Part shown: one piece after another, positions 13,891 through 20,471 of the stretch
How the letters are laid out: the number at the start of each line of letters is the position of its first letter
Position numbering within the stretch: the stretch's first letter is position 1
Source: Oscillospiraceae bacterium
GTDB taxonomy: Bacteria > Bacillota_A > Clostridia > Oscillospirales > Oscillospiraceae
Direction of reading: 5' to 3'
Length of the DNA stretch: 20,471 nt
Assembly (NCBI GenBank): GCA_021771675.1
Contig: JAETOP010000067.1
Span: forward strand, 1 to 20,471
Notes under the pieces: model-generated
The model's database searches: none
What the model saw: the letters and a program-made list of their open reading frames with translations, nothing else
What the model was told of the DNA's origin: nothing
Made by a program: the position numbers and the translations under genes

Positions 13891-14757
13891 ATGGCTATTA
13901 CATATAACAATTTGTATCTGGATATCCGCCAGCAGCTCAAAAAGTCCGGCATCGACGCCGCCACGCTGGAGGCTCGGGAGCTGGTGTGCTTCGGCACCGG
14001 CAAGAGCCGGGAGGAGCTGGCCCGGGACGGCGGACTGTACGCCTCCCCGGAGCTGGAGCGGCGGGTGCGGGACCTGGTGGACCGGCACCTGGCCGGGGAG
14101 CCGGTGGCGTACCTCATCGGCGAATGGGAGTTTTACGGCCTGCCCCTGGACATCTCCCGGGACGTGCTGATCCCCCGGCCGGACACGGAGGTCCTGGCGG
14201 AGCAGGCCATCGGATATGTGAAGACGCTGGGGGACTGTCGGGCGCTGGACCTGTGCGCCGGCAGCGGCTGCATCGGTCTGGCCGTGGCCGCCCAGGCGCC
14301 CAACGCCCGGGTGGTGCTGGGCGAATGGTCCGACGCGGCGCTGAAAATCTGCCGCCAGAACATCCGCCGGAACAGCCTCAGCGGCCGGGTGGTCCCCATA
14401 CAGGTGGATGCCCGGGAGAAGCCGGAACGGTCCCTGGGAGAGTTCCAGTGCATCATCAGCAACCCCCCCTACATCCCCCGCGCCGATATCAGCGGCCTGG
14501 ATGTCTCCGTCCGGGATTATGAACCCCATCTGGCCCTGGACGGCGGCGATGACGGCCTGGATTTCTACCGCAGCATTTCAGAGAAATGGAAGGCCTGCCT
14601 GGTCCCCGGCGGACGGCTGTACTTTGAGGTCGGCATCGGTCAGGCGGACAGTGTGCTCCGCATCATGCGGACACAGGGCTTTGGCGATATCCAGGTGGTC
14701 AAGGACCTGCATGACATCCCGCGGGTGGTGTTCGGTACATTGTGCACGGAGATTTGA
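13891..14757 (+). CDS. prmC: Release-factor glutamine methyltransferase
   Basis: This enzyme methylates the glutamine of the GGQ motif in release factors RF1/RF2, using S-adenosylmethionine. The 288 residues show the helical N-terminal domain (1-75), VAYLIGEWEFYG (72-83), IPRPDTE (94-100), the SAM-binding DLCAGSGCIGL (120-130) and the catalytic NPPY (191-194). ATG 13891 is chosen because the protein then begins like its family (ITYNNLYLDIRQQL). Oddly, no Shine-Dalgarno lies just before it; AAAGGAGG is about 70 bases upstream beyond the hairpins. Longer in-frame starts inside the repeat would add unrelated residues. The next gene follows after one base. Confidence 0.93.
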   Translation: MAITYNNLYLDIRQQLKKSGIDAATLEARELVCFGTGKSREELARDGGLYASPELERRVRDLVDRHLAGEPVAYLIGEWEFYGLPLDISRDVLIPRPDTEVLAEQAIGYVKTLGDCRALDLCAGSGCIGLAVAAQAPNARVVLGEWSDAALKICRQNIRRNSLSGRVVPIQVDAREKPERSLGEFQCIISNPPYIPRADISGLDVSVRDYEPHLALDGGDDGLDFYRSISEKWKACLVPGGRLYFEVGIGQADSVLRIMRTQGFGDIQVVKDLHDIPRVVFGTLCTEI

Positions 14758-14758
14758 G

Positions 14759-15136
14759 ATGGATACGCTGGTGGGATTGTGGATGTATATGGAATCGGCT
14801 GGAAGTCCCAGGGCGCTGCTGCTGCTTCTGATGTGGCTGATACTGCTGGCGGCGGACTGGGGACTGATGGGCTGGGGCGTCCACCGAAAAAACCGAAAAT
14901 TGCGAGGGGCGGCCTATGGACTGACGGCACTGTCGCTGCTGCTGGCCTGGGAAACCGTTCGGTATTTTGATGCCGTCCTCGGCGGACCTTCGGACTACGC
15001 GCTCTGGGACCCGGTATGGGACCAATTGCCCGCGCTTTTGGCGGCTATCGTGTACGGCATCATGCTTTTAGGCTTCCTTTGCTGGGGCTTTTATCAAAGG
15101 ACAAGAGAATTGACGGAAGAGACCGATATAGACTGA
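14759..15136 (+). CDS. Small hypothetical membrane protein
   Basis: This 125-residue protein has three clear hydrophobic helices (about 18-38, 48-65 and 88-112) with short charged loops (HRKNRKLRG after helix 1) and an acidic C-terminal tail (ELTEETDID). ATG 14759 begins one base after the prmC stop, so translation is probably coupled. No family is recognised. It ends 26 bases before recA and may share a transcript with prmC and recA. Confidence 0.8.
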   Translation: MDTLVGLWMYMESAGSPRALLLLLMWLILLAADWGLMGWGVHRKNRKLRGAAYGLTALSLLLAWETVRYFDAVLGGPSDYALWDPVWDQLPALLAAIVYGIMLLGFLCWGFYQRTRELTEETDID

Positions 15137-15162
15137 TATAGAGATTTTAGGAGGAAACACAT

Positions 15163-16269
15163 ATGGCAAGAGACAAGGGACCGCTGCCCACCGCGGCGCC
15201 CGCGGATGACAAAAAACGGGCCATCGACGCCGCCATGGCCCAGATCGAAAAGATGTACGGCAAGGGCTCCATCATGCGCTTCGGCGACCAGAGCAGCCTG
15301 AACGTGGACTTCATTCCCACAGGCTCCCTGGCCCTGGACGTGGCCCTGGGCATCGGCGGCCTGCCCAAGGGCCGCATCATTGAGATCTACGGGCCGGAGT
15401 CCTCCGGCAAGACCACCCTGGCCCTCCATGTGGTGGCGGAGGCCCAGAAGCGGGGCGGCGAGGTCGCCTTCATAGACGCGGAGCACGCCCTGGACCCCAC
15501 CTACGCCCGGGCGCTGGGCGTCAAAGTGGAGGATATGCTGATCTCCCAGCCGGATACCGGCGAGCAGGCCCTGGAGATCACCGAGTCCCTGGTCCGCTCC
15601 GGCGCCATTGACGTGATCGTGGTGGACTCCGTGGCCGCTCTGGTGCCCCGGGCCGAGATCGAGGGCGAGATGGGCGACAGCTACGTGGGCCTTCAGGCCC
15701 GCCTGATGAGCCAGGCACTGCGGAAGCTCACCGGCGCCATCGGCAAGACCAACACCATCGTCATCTTTATCAACCAGCTTCGTGAGAAGGTGGGCGTGAT
15801 GTACGGCAACCCGGAGGTCACCACCGGCGGCCGGGCCCTGAAGTTCTACTCCTCCGTCCGCATTGAGGTCCGCCGCATCGAGGCACTGAAAAACGGCACG
15901 GAGATCGTGGGCAACCGGACCCGTGCCAAGGTGGTCAAAAATAAAGTGGCGCCCCCCTTCCGGGAGGCGGAATTCGACATTATGTACGGCGAGGGCATCG
16001 CCCGCAACGGCGAGCTGGTGGACCTGGGCGTGAAGCTGGATCTGGTGCAGAAGGCCGGCTCCTGGTTCTCCATGGGCGAGACCCGCATCGGCCAGGGCCG
16101 GGACGCCGCCAAGAAGTATCTGGAGGACAACCCGGAGATCGCCGCCCAGCTGGAGGCGGATATCCGCAGGAATTTCGATAAGCTGATGAGCAACCAGGCC
16201 CGCATCGCCGCCAAAGCGGCCGGACGGGCCGTGGACGTGAGCGCCGACGACTTCAAGGATGAGGATTGA
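15163..16269 (+). CDS. recA: Recombinase A
   Basis: RecA forms filaments on single-stranded DNA, promotes strand exchange and triggers LexA cleavage. The 368 residues show the N-terminal polymerisation helix, Walker [10 protein letters not shown] (77-85), [10 protein letters not shown], the Walker B region [14 protein letters not shown]1/L2 loop region around [10 protein letters not shown] and [21 protein letters not shown], and the C-terminal domain ending in acidic residues. AGGAGG stands nine bases before ATG. I see no clostridial LexA box (GAAC-N4-GTTC style) in the 150 bases upstream, and only a poorly spaced TTGACG (15110-15115). It may therefore be read from prmC or from an unrecognised promoter. 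The stop overlaps recX by 11 bases. Confidence 0.98.
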   Translation: MARDKGPLPTAAPADDKKRAIDAAMAQIEKMYGKGSIMRFGDQSSLNVDFIPTGSLALDVALGIGGLPKGRIIEIYGPESSGKTTLALHVVAEAQKRGGEVAFIDAEHALDPTYARALGVKVEDMLISQPDTGEQALEITESLVRSGAIDVIVVDSVAALVPRAEIEGEMGDSYVGLQARLMSQALRKLTGAIGKTNTIVIFINQLREKVGVMYGNPEVTTGGRALKFYSSVRIEVRRIEALKNGTEIVGNRTRAKVVKNKVAPPFREAEFDIMYGEGIARNGELVDLGVKLDLVQKAGSWFSMGETRIGQGRDAAKKYLEDNPEIAAQLEADIRRNFDKLMSNQARIAAKAAGRAVDVSADDFKDED

Positions 16270-16879
16270 GCGCGTCGAGGCGTCCAGGCACAAGCGGGGC
16301 CGCGTGCTGGTATTCCTGGCGGACGGCGCCTGTTTGAAGATCACAGAGCAGGAACTGCTGGACTTCGGCCTGCGGGCAGGGGATGAGCTGGATGACGCCG
16401 CCCTCTCCCGGCTGAAGGAGGCGGCGGGCGTCTCCAACGTCAAGGCCGCCGCGGCGGACCTGATCGGCAAGCGGGCCATGTCCCGGGCCTCCCTGGAGCG
16501 GAAACTCCAGGAAAAGGGGGCCAGCGAGGCGGAGGCCCGGTACGCCGCCGAGTGGCTGGAGGCCATCGGCGCCATTGATGACGCGGATTACGCCGCCCTG
16601 TTGGTGCGGCACTGTGCCCAGCTGGGCTATGGGCCCGCCCGCATCCGGGACAAACTCTATGAAAAGGGCGTTCCCCGGGAGCTGTGGGACGAGGCACTGG
16701 ACCAGGCGCCGGAAAACGGCGGACAGATCGACCGTTTTTTGGCGGGCAAGCTCCATGGGCGGACGCCGGATGAGCGGGAGAAAAAGCGTCTGACCGACGC
16801 GCTGCTCCGCCGGGGCTATTCCTGGGGAGATGTGAAAGCGGCGTGGAACCGGCTGGGGTCGGAGACCTGGGAGGAGTGA
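16259..16879 (+). CDS. recX: RecA regulator RecX
   Basis: This 206-residue RecX-family protein modulates RecA filament growth by direct binding. It shows the repeated three-helix pattern of the family: [16 protein letters not shown] (about 72-87), then [16 protein letters not shown] (about 121-136), then [15 protein letters not shown] near the C terminus. ATG 16259 lies inside the last codons of recA, in a different frame, giving tight coupling. Its 3' end overlaps the tail of the convergent minus-strand gene by 64 bases. The last ~20 codons serve both strands, which suggests that the minus-strand gene arrived later and borrowed its end from recX. Confidence 0.95.
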   Translation: MRIERVEASRHKRGRVLVFLADGACLKITEQELLDFGLRAGDELDDAALSRLKEAAGVSNVKAAAADLIGKRAMSRASLERKLQEKGASEAEARYAAEWLEAIGAIDDADYAALLVRHCAQLGYGPARIRDKLYEKGVPRELWDEALDQAPENGGQIDRFLAGKLHGRTPDEREKKRLTDALLRRGYSWGDVKAAWNRLGSETWEE

Positions 16880-17124
16880 CACCAGATTTCCAGGGCGAAG
16901 TCCGCGCCGAAGCGGAGGCCCGCCCGGAAGGACTCCAAAAGCTGCCACATTTGGACTTGATGGTTGGCATCATCGTATCGCAGGAAGAAATCTTTTCCCA
17001 TGCCCTTTTCGATTTTTTCCTCCATGTCGCAGAGGGCGTTCATGGCGGCATGGTACGCCGGATCTGACGGTGCCGGCATATCCGCAGTGCAGAAGAAATG
17101 AAGGTCGTCGAGAAATTGACTCAT
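16816..17124 (-). CDS. DUF6809-like small protein
   Basis: This 102-residue soluble protein resembles the DUF6809 family of Firmicute accessory regions. The shared layout is a helical N terminus, a DPAYHAAMNALCDMEEKIEKG segment, and a [17 protein letters not shown]-terminal block. AGGAGG stands seven bases before the ATG at 17124. The final ~20 codons lie antisense to the end of recX and look unlike the family, which normally stops near LEIL. It is transcribed leftward from TTGACG-N17-TACACT (17196-17168), divergent from the XRE regulator. Function unknown; family recognition is by eye. Confidence 0.75.
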   Translation of the reverse strand: MSQFLDDLHFFCTADMPAPSDPAYHAAMNALCDMEEKIEKGMGKDFFLRYDDANHQVQMWQLLESFRAGLRFGADFALEIWCHSSQVSDPSRFHAAFTSPQE

Positions 17125-17139
17125 ATCCTGCCTCCTGTT

Positions 17140-17200
17140 ATACTATCGATAGATTTAATCTACTGACAGTGTAGCAGAATAAATCTACCACGTCAAGAGG
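17140..17200. promoter_or_regulatory. Divergent control region with palindromic operator
   Basis: A minus-strand promoter is seen: TTGACG (17196-17191), 17-base spacer, TACACT (17173-17168). Between it and the minus-strand gene is the palindrome TAGATT-T-AATCTA (17150-17162). A further AATCTA half-site lies at 17182-17187, 25 bases from the first. This suggests autoregulation by the adjacent XRE protein. The plus-strand promoter is not clear (possible AATAAA -10 near 17178). Confidence 0.6.
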
Positions 17201-17207
17201 AAATAAA

Positions 17208-17465
17208 ATGTTTGATAAAGTTTTATTCGGTCAACGGTTGCGGGAAATCCGAGAGGACCGAGGAAAATCTCGTAAAGAAATGGCAGATTTAATGAAAGTA
17301 AGCAAAACACAGGTCAATGATATTGAAAACGGAAAATCAGGAACAAATCTTGACCGTTTTTATCTCCTATGCAAATATTATAATGTGTCCGCTGACTACC
17401 TGCTGGGCATTACGGATGATCCCACCTGGCGGGGCGCTCCGCTGGGTGAGGACAGCGAGGACTGA
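17208..17465 (+). CDS. XRE-family HTH repressor
   Basis: This 85-residue protein is essentially one Cro/C1-type HTH domain: FGQRLREIREDRGKSRKEMA, then the recognition segment VSKTQVNDIENGKSG, then YYNVSADYLLGITD, which is the common XRE ending. AAGAGG lies about ten bases before ATG. Codons up to about residue 70 are strikingly AT-rich; the last ~13 codons (TWRGAPLGEDSED) are GC-rich like the host, suggesting a transferred gene whose end was replaced by host sequence. It probably represses itself and the divergent gene through the operator at 17150. A hairpin (CCGCCC-tcc-GGGCGG, 17470-17484) follows the stop. Confidence 0.9.
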   Translation: MFDKVLFGQRLREIREDRGKSRKEMADLMKVSKTQVNDIENGKSGTNLDRFYLLCKYYNVSADYLLGITDDPTWRGAPLGEDSED

Positions 17466-17509
17466 AGCGCCGCCCTCCGGGCGGAGAGGGGAATGATGCC
17501 ATGTTGCGT

Positions 17510-18071
17510 CAGGGAATGCACCCCCCATTTTCTTTGGGTTGCGCCCAAAGAAAACGGGCCGTGCACGGTCCAAAAGAAAGGCGCTTTGTGTCCAACTTTG
17601 TCCCTCTGAGACAAAGTTGGACGGACGGGAGTTGGTGGTTAGATGTGCCGCCAGGTCCGGAAATCTTCTGCCGGGTGCGCTATACACGGTACGGAGGTAG
17701 AACTGCTTCCCCACATTTGAGGGCGTGGGTGCAGGGCCGGGGTGGTCACTGTAAGGCGTTCACCACTAGCCCCGCTGCCGCTACCTGGTCCCACCAGGCC
17801 AGCGGCAGCGACATTAGCCGCTGGTCCTTTCAGTTTTTGCCCGACCTCGCAACTCCGATTCGCGTAGCTGAAATCTTAAAAATTCAGCAAGACCGGGCCC
17901 GCGCCCAACGCAGAGTTTGACAACGACCACCATGGTCTCTTTCTGGGACCCCCGTATTTTAAGCAAATAAGGCGCATTAGCGCCGTTTTGCGCCCAAGCG
18001 CCTTTCTTTTCCACCGGGCGCGGCGGCTTTTCTTTGGGCGCGTCCAAAGAAAAGCGGGGGCGCATTCCCTG
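17510..18071. mobile_element. MITE-like element with ~77-bp imperfect inverted repeats, no gene
   Basis: The left arm (17510-17586) and right arm (17996-18071) are inverted copies, about 80% identical by eye. Both start CAGGGAATGC at the outside and end AAAAGAAAGGCGCTT at the inside. Each arm contains its own hairpin (TTTTCTTTGGG/CCCAAAGAAAA at 17528-17554; a matching one at 18028-18053). The interior holds a perfect 13-bp stem (17590-17622) and a 15-bp two-part stem (17774-17809: GCTGCCGCT/AGCGGCAGC around CCTGGT-ccc-ACCAGG). It has no credible protein frame. No clear target-site duplication is visible at the ends. It could be a non-autonomous transposon or a large structured RNA locus. Confidence 0.7.
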
Positions 18072-18198
18072 CGGAAAGTCCGCAGAAAGCGTTACCGTTT
18101 CCGCTCCCGGCCCACGGCGGGAAAACTCCCACCCCCAGGCGAAAAAGTCCGGATAATCATCCCCTGGCGGCATAACATGCAAAATGGAGGAATTCACC

Positions 18199-19533
18199 TT
18201 GCCTTACAACATATCTTTCATCTCCCTGGGCTGTGCCAAGAACCAGGTGAACTGCGAACAGATGATGGCCTCTGTCCAGGCCGCAGGGCATACCATCCAG
18301 GCGGCACCCGAGGGCGCCGATGTGGTGGTGGTAAACACCTGCGGATTTCTGGCATCCGCCTGCGAGGAGGCCATCGACAACATTCTGGAGATGGCCGAAC
18401 TGAAAAAAGCGGGCCAGGTGAAAAAGATCCTGGTCACCGGCTGTATGGCACAGCGGTACAAAGAGGATGTGCTCCATGAACTGCCTGAGGTGGACGGCAT
18501 TCTGGGCACCGGAAGCTACGGTGACATCTCCGAGGCCATCTATGAGGTCATGGACAGGGGCCTGCGGCCCTGCCATATCGGCAACATCCACACCGCCAAC
18601 CAGAGCGGTGAGCGCATTTTGTCCACACCGCCCTGGTACGCCTATCTGCGCATCGCCGAGGGCTGCGACAACCACTGTGCCTACTGCGTCATTCCCTCCC
18701 TGCGGGGCAAATACCGCAGCCGCCCCATGGACGAGCTGCTGGACGAGGCGGCGGAGCTGGCCTCCGCGGGAGTAAAGGAACTGCTGGTCATCGCCCAGGA
18801 CATCACCCGGTACGGCACGGACCTGAACGGCCAGCACCAGCTGGCGGCGCTGCTCCGGGAGCTGTGTAAGCTGGACTTCCATTGGATCAGACTGCACTAT
18901 CTCTACCCGGACGAGATCACTGACGAGCTGATCGACGTTATCGCAGAGGAGCCGAAGATCGTCAAGTATCTGGATATCCCCATCCAGCATTGCAACGACC
19001 GGATCCTGAAGGCCATGAACCGCAGGGACACCAAGGCGTCCCTGACGGAGATGCTGGCAAAGCTGCGGGCGAAGATCCCCGGTCTGGTCCTGCGGACCAG
19101 CCTCATCACCGGCCTGCCCTATGAGGACGAGGCGGCCCTTGAGGAGTTGTGTGACTTCCTGCGGGAGACACGGATCGAGCGGGCAGGGGTATTCCCCTTT
19201 TCCCCGGAGGAGGGCACGAAAGCCGCCCAGATGGAGCATGTGGACACCGAGGAGGCCCAGCGGCGGGCGGAGCTGGTGGTGGACGTGCAGTCCGACATCA
19301 TTGACGCCTATAACGAATCGGTCCTGGGCAGTGAGCGGGAGGTCCTGTGCGAGGGCTTTGACGGCCAGGCCCAGATGTTCTTTGGCCGCAGTTATGCCGA
19401 GTCCCCGGACATCGACGGCCGTATCTATTTCACCGCCGATGGGGAAGTCCCCCCCGGCACCTTTGTGACGGTCCGGCTCACCGGCACCATGGACGGCGAG
19501 CTGACCGGGGAGCTGACCTGGGAGCTGGTATGA
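18199..19533 (+). CDS. rimO: Ribosomal protein uS12 methylthiotransferase
   Basis: This radical-SAM enzyme adds a methylthio group to an aspartate of ribosomal protein S12. From TTG 18199 the 444 residues show the UPF0004 domain with cluster ligands Cys12 (ISLGCAKN), Cys48 (NTCGF) and Cys82 (TGCMAQ). The radical-SAM cluster follows in GCDNHCAYC (Cys156/160/163). LDIPIQHCND and the C-terminal TRAM domain (about 375-444) complete the family layout. TTG is chosen because GGAGG sits eight bases before it; ATG 18184 has no ribosome site and lies on that motif. NQVNCE replaces the more usual NLVDSE after the first cysteine, but overall layout and spacing fit RimO better than MiaB. It overlaps the next gene by four bases (ATGA). 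Confidence 0.93.
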   Translation: MPYNISFISLGCAKNQVNCEQMMASVQAAGHTIQAAPEGADVVVVNTCGFLASACEEAIDNILEMAELKKAGQVKKILVTGCMAQRYKEDVLHELPEVDGILGTGSYGDISEAIYEVMDRGLRPCHIGNIHTANQSGERILSTPPWYAYLRIAEGCDNHCAYCVIPSLRGKYRSRPMDELLDEAAELASAGVKELLVIAQDITRYGTDLNGQHQLAALLRELCKLDFHWIRLHYLYPDEITDELIDVIAEEPKIVKYLDIPIQHCNDRILKAMNRRDTKASLTEMLAKLRAKIPGLVLRTSLITGLPYEDEAALEELCDFLRETRIERAGVFPFSPEEGTKAAQMEHVDTEEAQRRAELVVDVQSDIIDAYNESVLGSEREVLCEGFDGQAQMFFGRSYAESPDIDGRIYFTADGEVPPGTFVTVRLTGTMDGELTGELTWELV

Positions 19534-19799
19534 AGCATCCGCTGGAACTCATTCCCGGTGTTGGCCCCCGGATCGCCCAGTCCATGGAGGATATCGGCAT
19601 CCATTCCGTGGAGGACCTGCGGGGTCGGGACCCGGAGGAGTTGTACCGCCTGGACTGCTTGAAAAAGGGATTTCAGGAGGATCGATGTGCCTTGTATGTG
19701 TACCGGACAGCGGTCTATTTCGCCGAGCATGAGGACCAGGACACAGAGAAGCTGAGGTGGTGGTGCTGGAAGGACCATCCCGATCCAGAACAGGATTAA
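19530..19799 (+). CDS. Helix-hairpin-helix protein, Cdd1 (pathogenicity locus) family
   Basis: The 89-residue protein has an HhH motif near the start (LIPGVGPRIAQSMEDIG, about 7-22, then VEDLRGRDPEELY), followed by LDCLKKGFQEDRCALYVYRTAVYFAE and a Trp/Cys tail (RWWCWKDH). This matches the small Cdd1-like proteins annotated as 'pathogenicity locus' or mitomycin-resistance-type, which have no proven link to virulence. Non-specific DNA binding is the expected property of HhH motifs. It starts in the rimO stop codon (ATGA overlap), and pgsA starts 15 bases after it, so it is the middle gene of the operon. Confidence 0.88.
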   Translation: MKHPLELIPGVGPRIAQSMEDIGIHSVEDLRGRDPEELYRLDCLKKGFQEDRCALYVYRTAVYFAEHEDQDTEKLRWWCWKDHPDPEQD

Positions 19800-19814
19800 A
19801 GGAGCGTGGACACT

Positions 19815-20336
19815 TTGAATTTGCCGAATAAATTGACTCTTTTACGCATTATATTGATCCCCGTATTCATGGGCGTGCTGTATTGGGGCTTCCCCGGAGC
19901 CACTTATGCCGCCCTGGCTATCTTTATCATCGCCAGCCTGACGGACCTGCTGGACGGCAAGATCGCCCGGAAGTACAATCTGGTGACGGACTTCGGAAAA
20001 TTCGCCGACCCCCTGGCGGATAAGATGCTGGTGACCGCCGCTATGCTGTGGTTCGTGGAGATCGGGCAGATGCCCGCCTGGGCCCTGCTGATCGTTGTCT
20101 GTCGGGAGTTTGCCGTCAGCGGCCTGCGGATGATCGCCTCCGACAAGGGGCGGGTGATCGCCGCCGGATGGTCCGGCAAGGTCAAGACGGCCTCCACCAT
20201 GGTGTGCGTGGTGCTGATGTTCCTGCCCATTCCGGCGGCGCTGAATACCGTCTGCGTCTGGGTCATCACCCTGACCACCCTGTACTCCGGCGTGGAGTAC
20301 TTTGTGAAGAACAGGGATATCATTCAGTCCATATGA
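19815..20336 (+). CDS. pgsA: CDP-diacylglycerol-glycerol-3-phosphate 3-phosphatidyltransferase
   Basis: This membrane enzyme makes phosphatidylglycerophosphate, the committed step to phosphatidylglycerol. The 173 residues carry the full CDP-alcohol phosphotransferase motif: Asp47-Gly48, Ala51-Arg52, Gly61, Asp65, Asp69 (DGKIAR then GKFADPLAD). Five or six TM helices are visible (about 8-25, 29-45, 75-95, 100-112, 130-150). TTG 19815 is chosen: AAAGGAG lies ten bases before it and the protein then begins with the classic MNLPNKLTLLRI. The GTG at 19806 is too close to that ribosome site. It is the last gene of the rimO operon. Confidence 0.95.
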   Translation: MNLPNKLTLLRIILIPVFMGVLYWGFPGATYAALAIFIIASLTDLLDGKIARKYNLVTDFGKFADPLADKMLVTAAMLWFVEIGQMPAWALLIVVCREFAVSGLRMIASDKGRVIAAGWSGKVKTASTMVCVVLMFLPIPAALNTVCVWVITLTTLYSGVEYFVKNRDIIQSI

Positions 20337-20422
20337 AAAAAAGCCCCGTGGACTGGTGGACAGCCCCAGTTTGTGCGGACAGCACAAAAAAGCCCCTAAG
20401 TAGGAAATACTGAGCATTAAGC

Positions 20423-20458
20423 GGAGTGGCGCAGCGTAAGCGGCGCCACTCCAGTTTT
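20423..20458 (+). terminator. Terminator of the rimO-pgsA operon
   Basis: A perfect 10-bp stem (GGAGTGGCGC 20423-20432 with GCGCCACTCC 20443-20452), ten-base loop, then AGTTTTTA. It lies 86 bases after the pgsA stop. A smaller stem (TTTGTGC/GCACAAA, near 20371-20389) lies between but lacks a T tract. Confidence 0.85.
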
Positions 20459-20471
20459 TAGCTGAATACGC

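Noticed and set aside
15000..15162. Search for a LexA box ahead of recA
   Set aside because: No GAAC-N4-GTTC-like palindrome is present in the upstream 150 bases.
15094..16575. 493-codon minus-strand frame over recA
   Set aside because: Shadow frame caused by high GC codon use in recA/recX; no domain and no ribosome site.
17640..17700. CCAGGTCCGGAAA resembling the SRP RNA tetraloop region
   Set aside because: The following GGAAGCAGC-type sequence and surrounding helix of SRP RNA are missing.
17590..18071. Idea that the hairpins form a CRISPR array
   Set aside because: Stems differ in sequence and there is no regular repeat-spacer period or cas gene.

Overview
The window looks like a chromosome segment of a high-GC, gut-type clostridial Firmicute, most likely Oscillospiraceae (Flavonifractor/Oscillibacter-like). 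This is judged from protein style, Firmicute gene order (recA-recX, rimO-pgsA), strong AGGAGG ribosome sites and frequent TTG/GTG starts. No species is claimed.

Left part (1-~7970): the right-hand end of an integrated mobile element of the Tn916/Tn1549/Tn4451 type. In order it holds a 5'-incomplete FtsX-type ABC permease, an ABC ATPase plus ABC-2 permease pair behind a direct-repeat promoter, and a second copy of that promoter driving what looks like a short terminated RNA. Then come a leader with a small ORF and a terminator, a sigma-like regulator, an HTH protein, a highly structured 370-base non-coding stretch, tnpW, and a large serine recombinase with a clear promoter. The recombinase gene stops four bases before the U-tract of the terminator of a minus-strand tRNA-Leu(CAA), so the element end lies between the recombinase stop and that terminator hairpin.

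Middle part (8020-16880): host core genes on the plus strand. They are a frameshifted small hypothetical gene, a three-gene signalling set (repeat lipoprotein, OmpR-type regulator, sensor kinase), a DUF1385 membrane protein, prmC, a small membrane protein, recA and recX.

Right part (16816-20471): a divergent, AT-richer DUF6809/XRE regulator pair, a ~560-bp element with ~77-bp imperfect terminal inverted repeats, then rimO, a helix-hairpin-helix protein and pgsA in one tight operon ending at a terminator.

Three host intergenic spots carry dense arrays of short-loop hairpins: 10984-11143 (inside a 63-bp duplication of the regulator gene's 3' end), 13738-13880 (just upstream of prmC), and 17510-18071 (the inverted-repeat element). 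The most interesting unexplained signals are the structured RNA candidate at 5571-5935, the coregulated small RNA candidate at 4416-4531, and the inverted-repeat element at 17510-18071.
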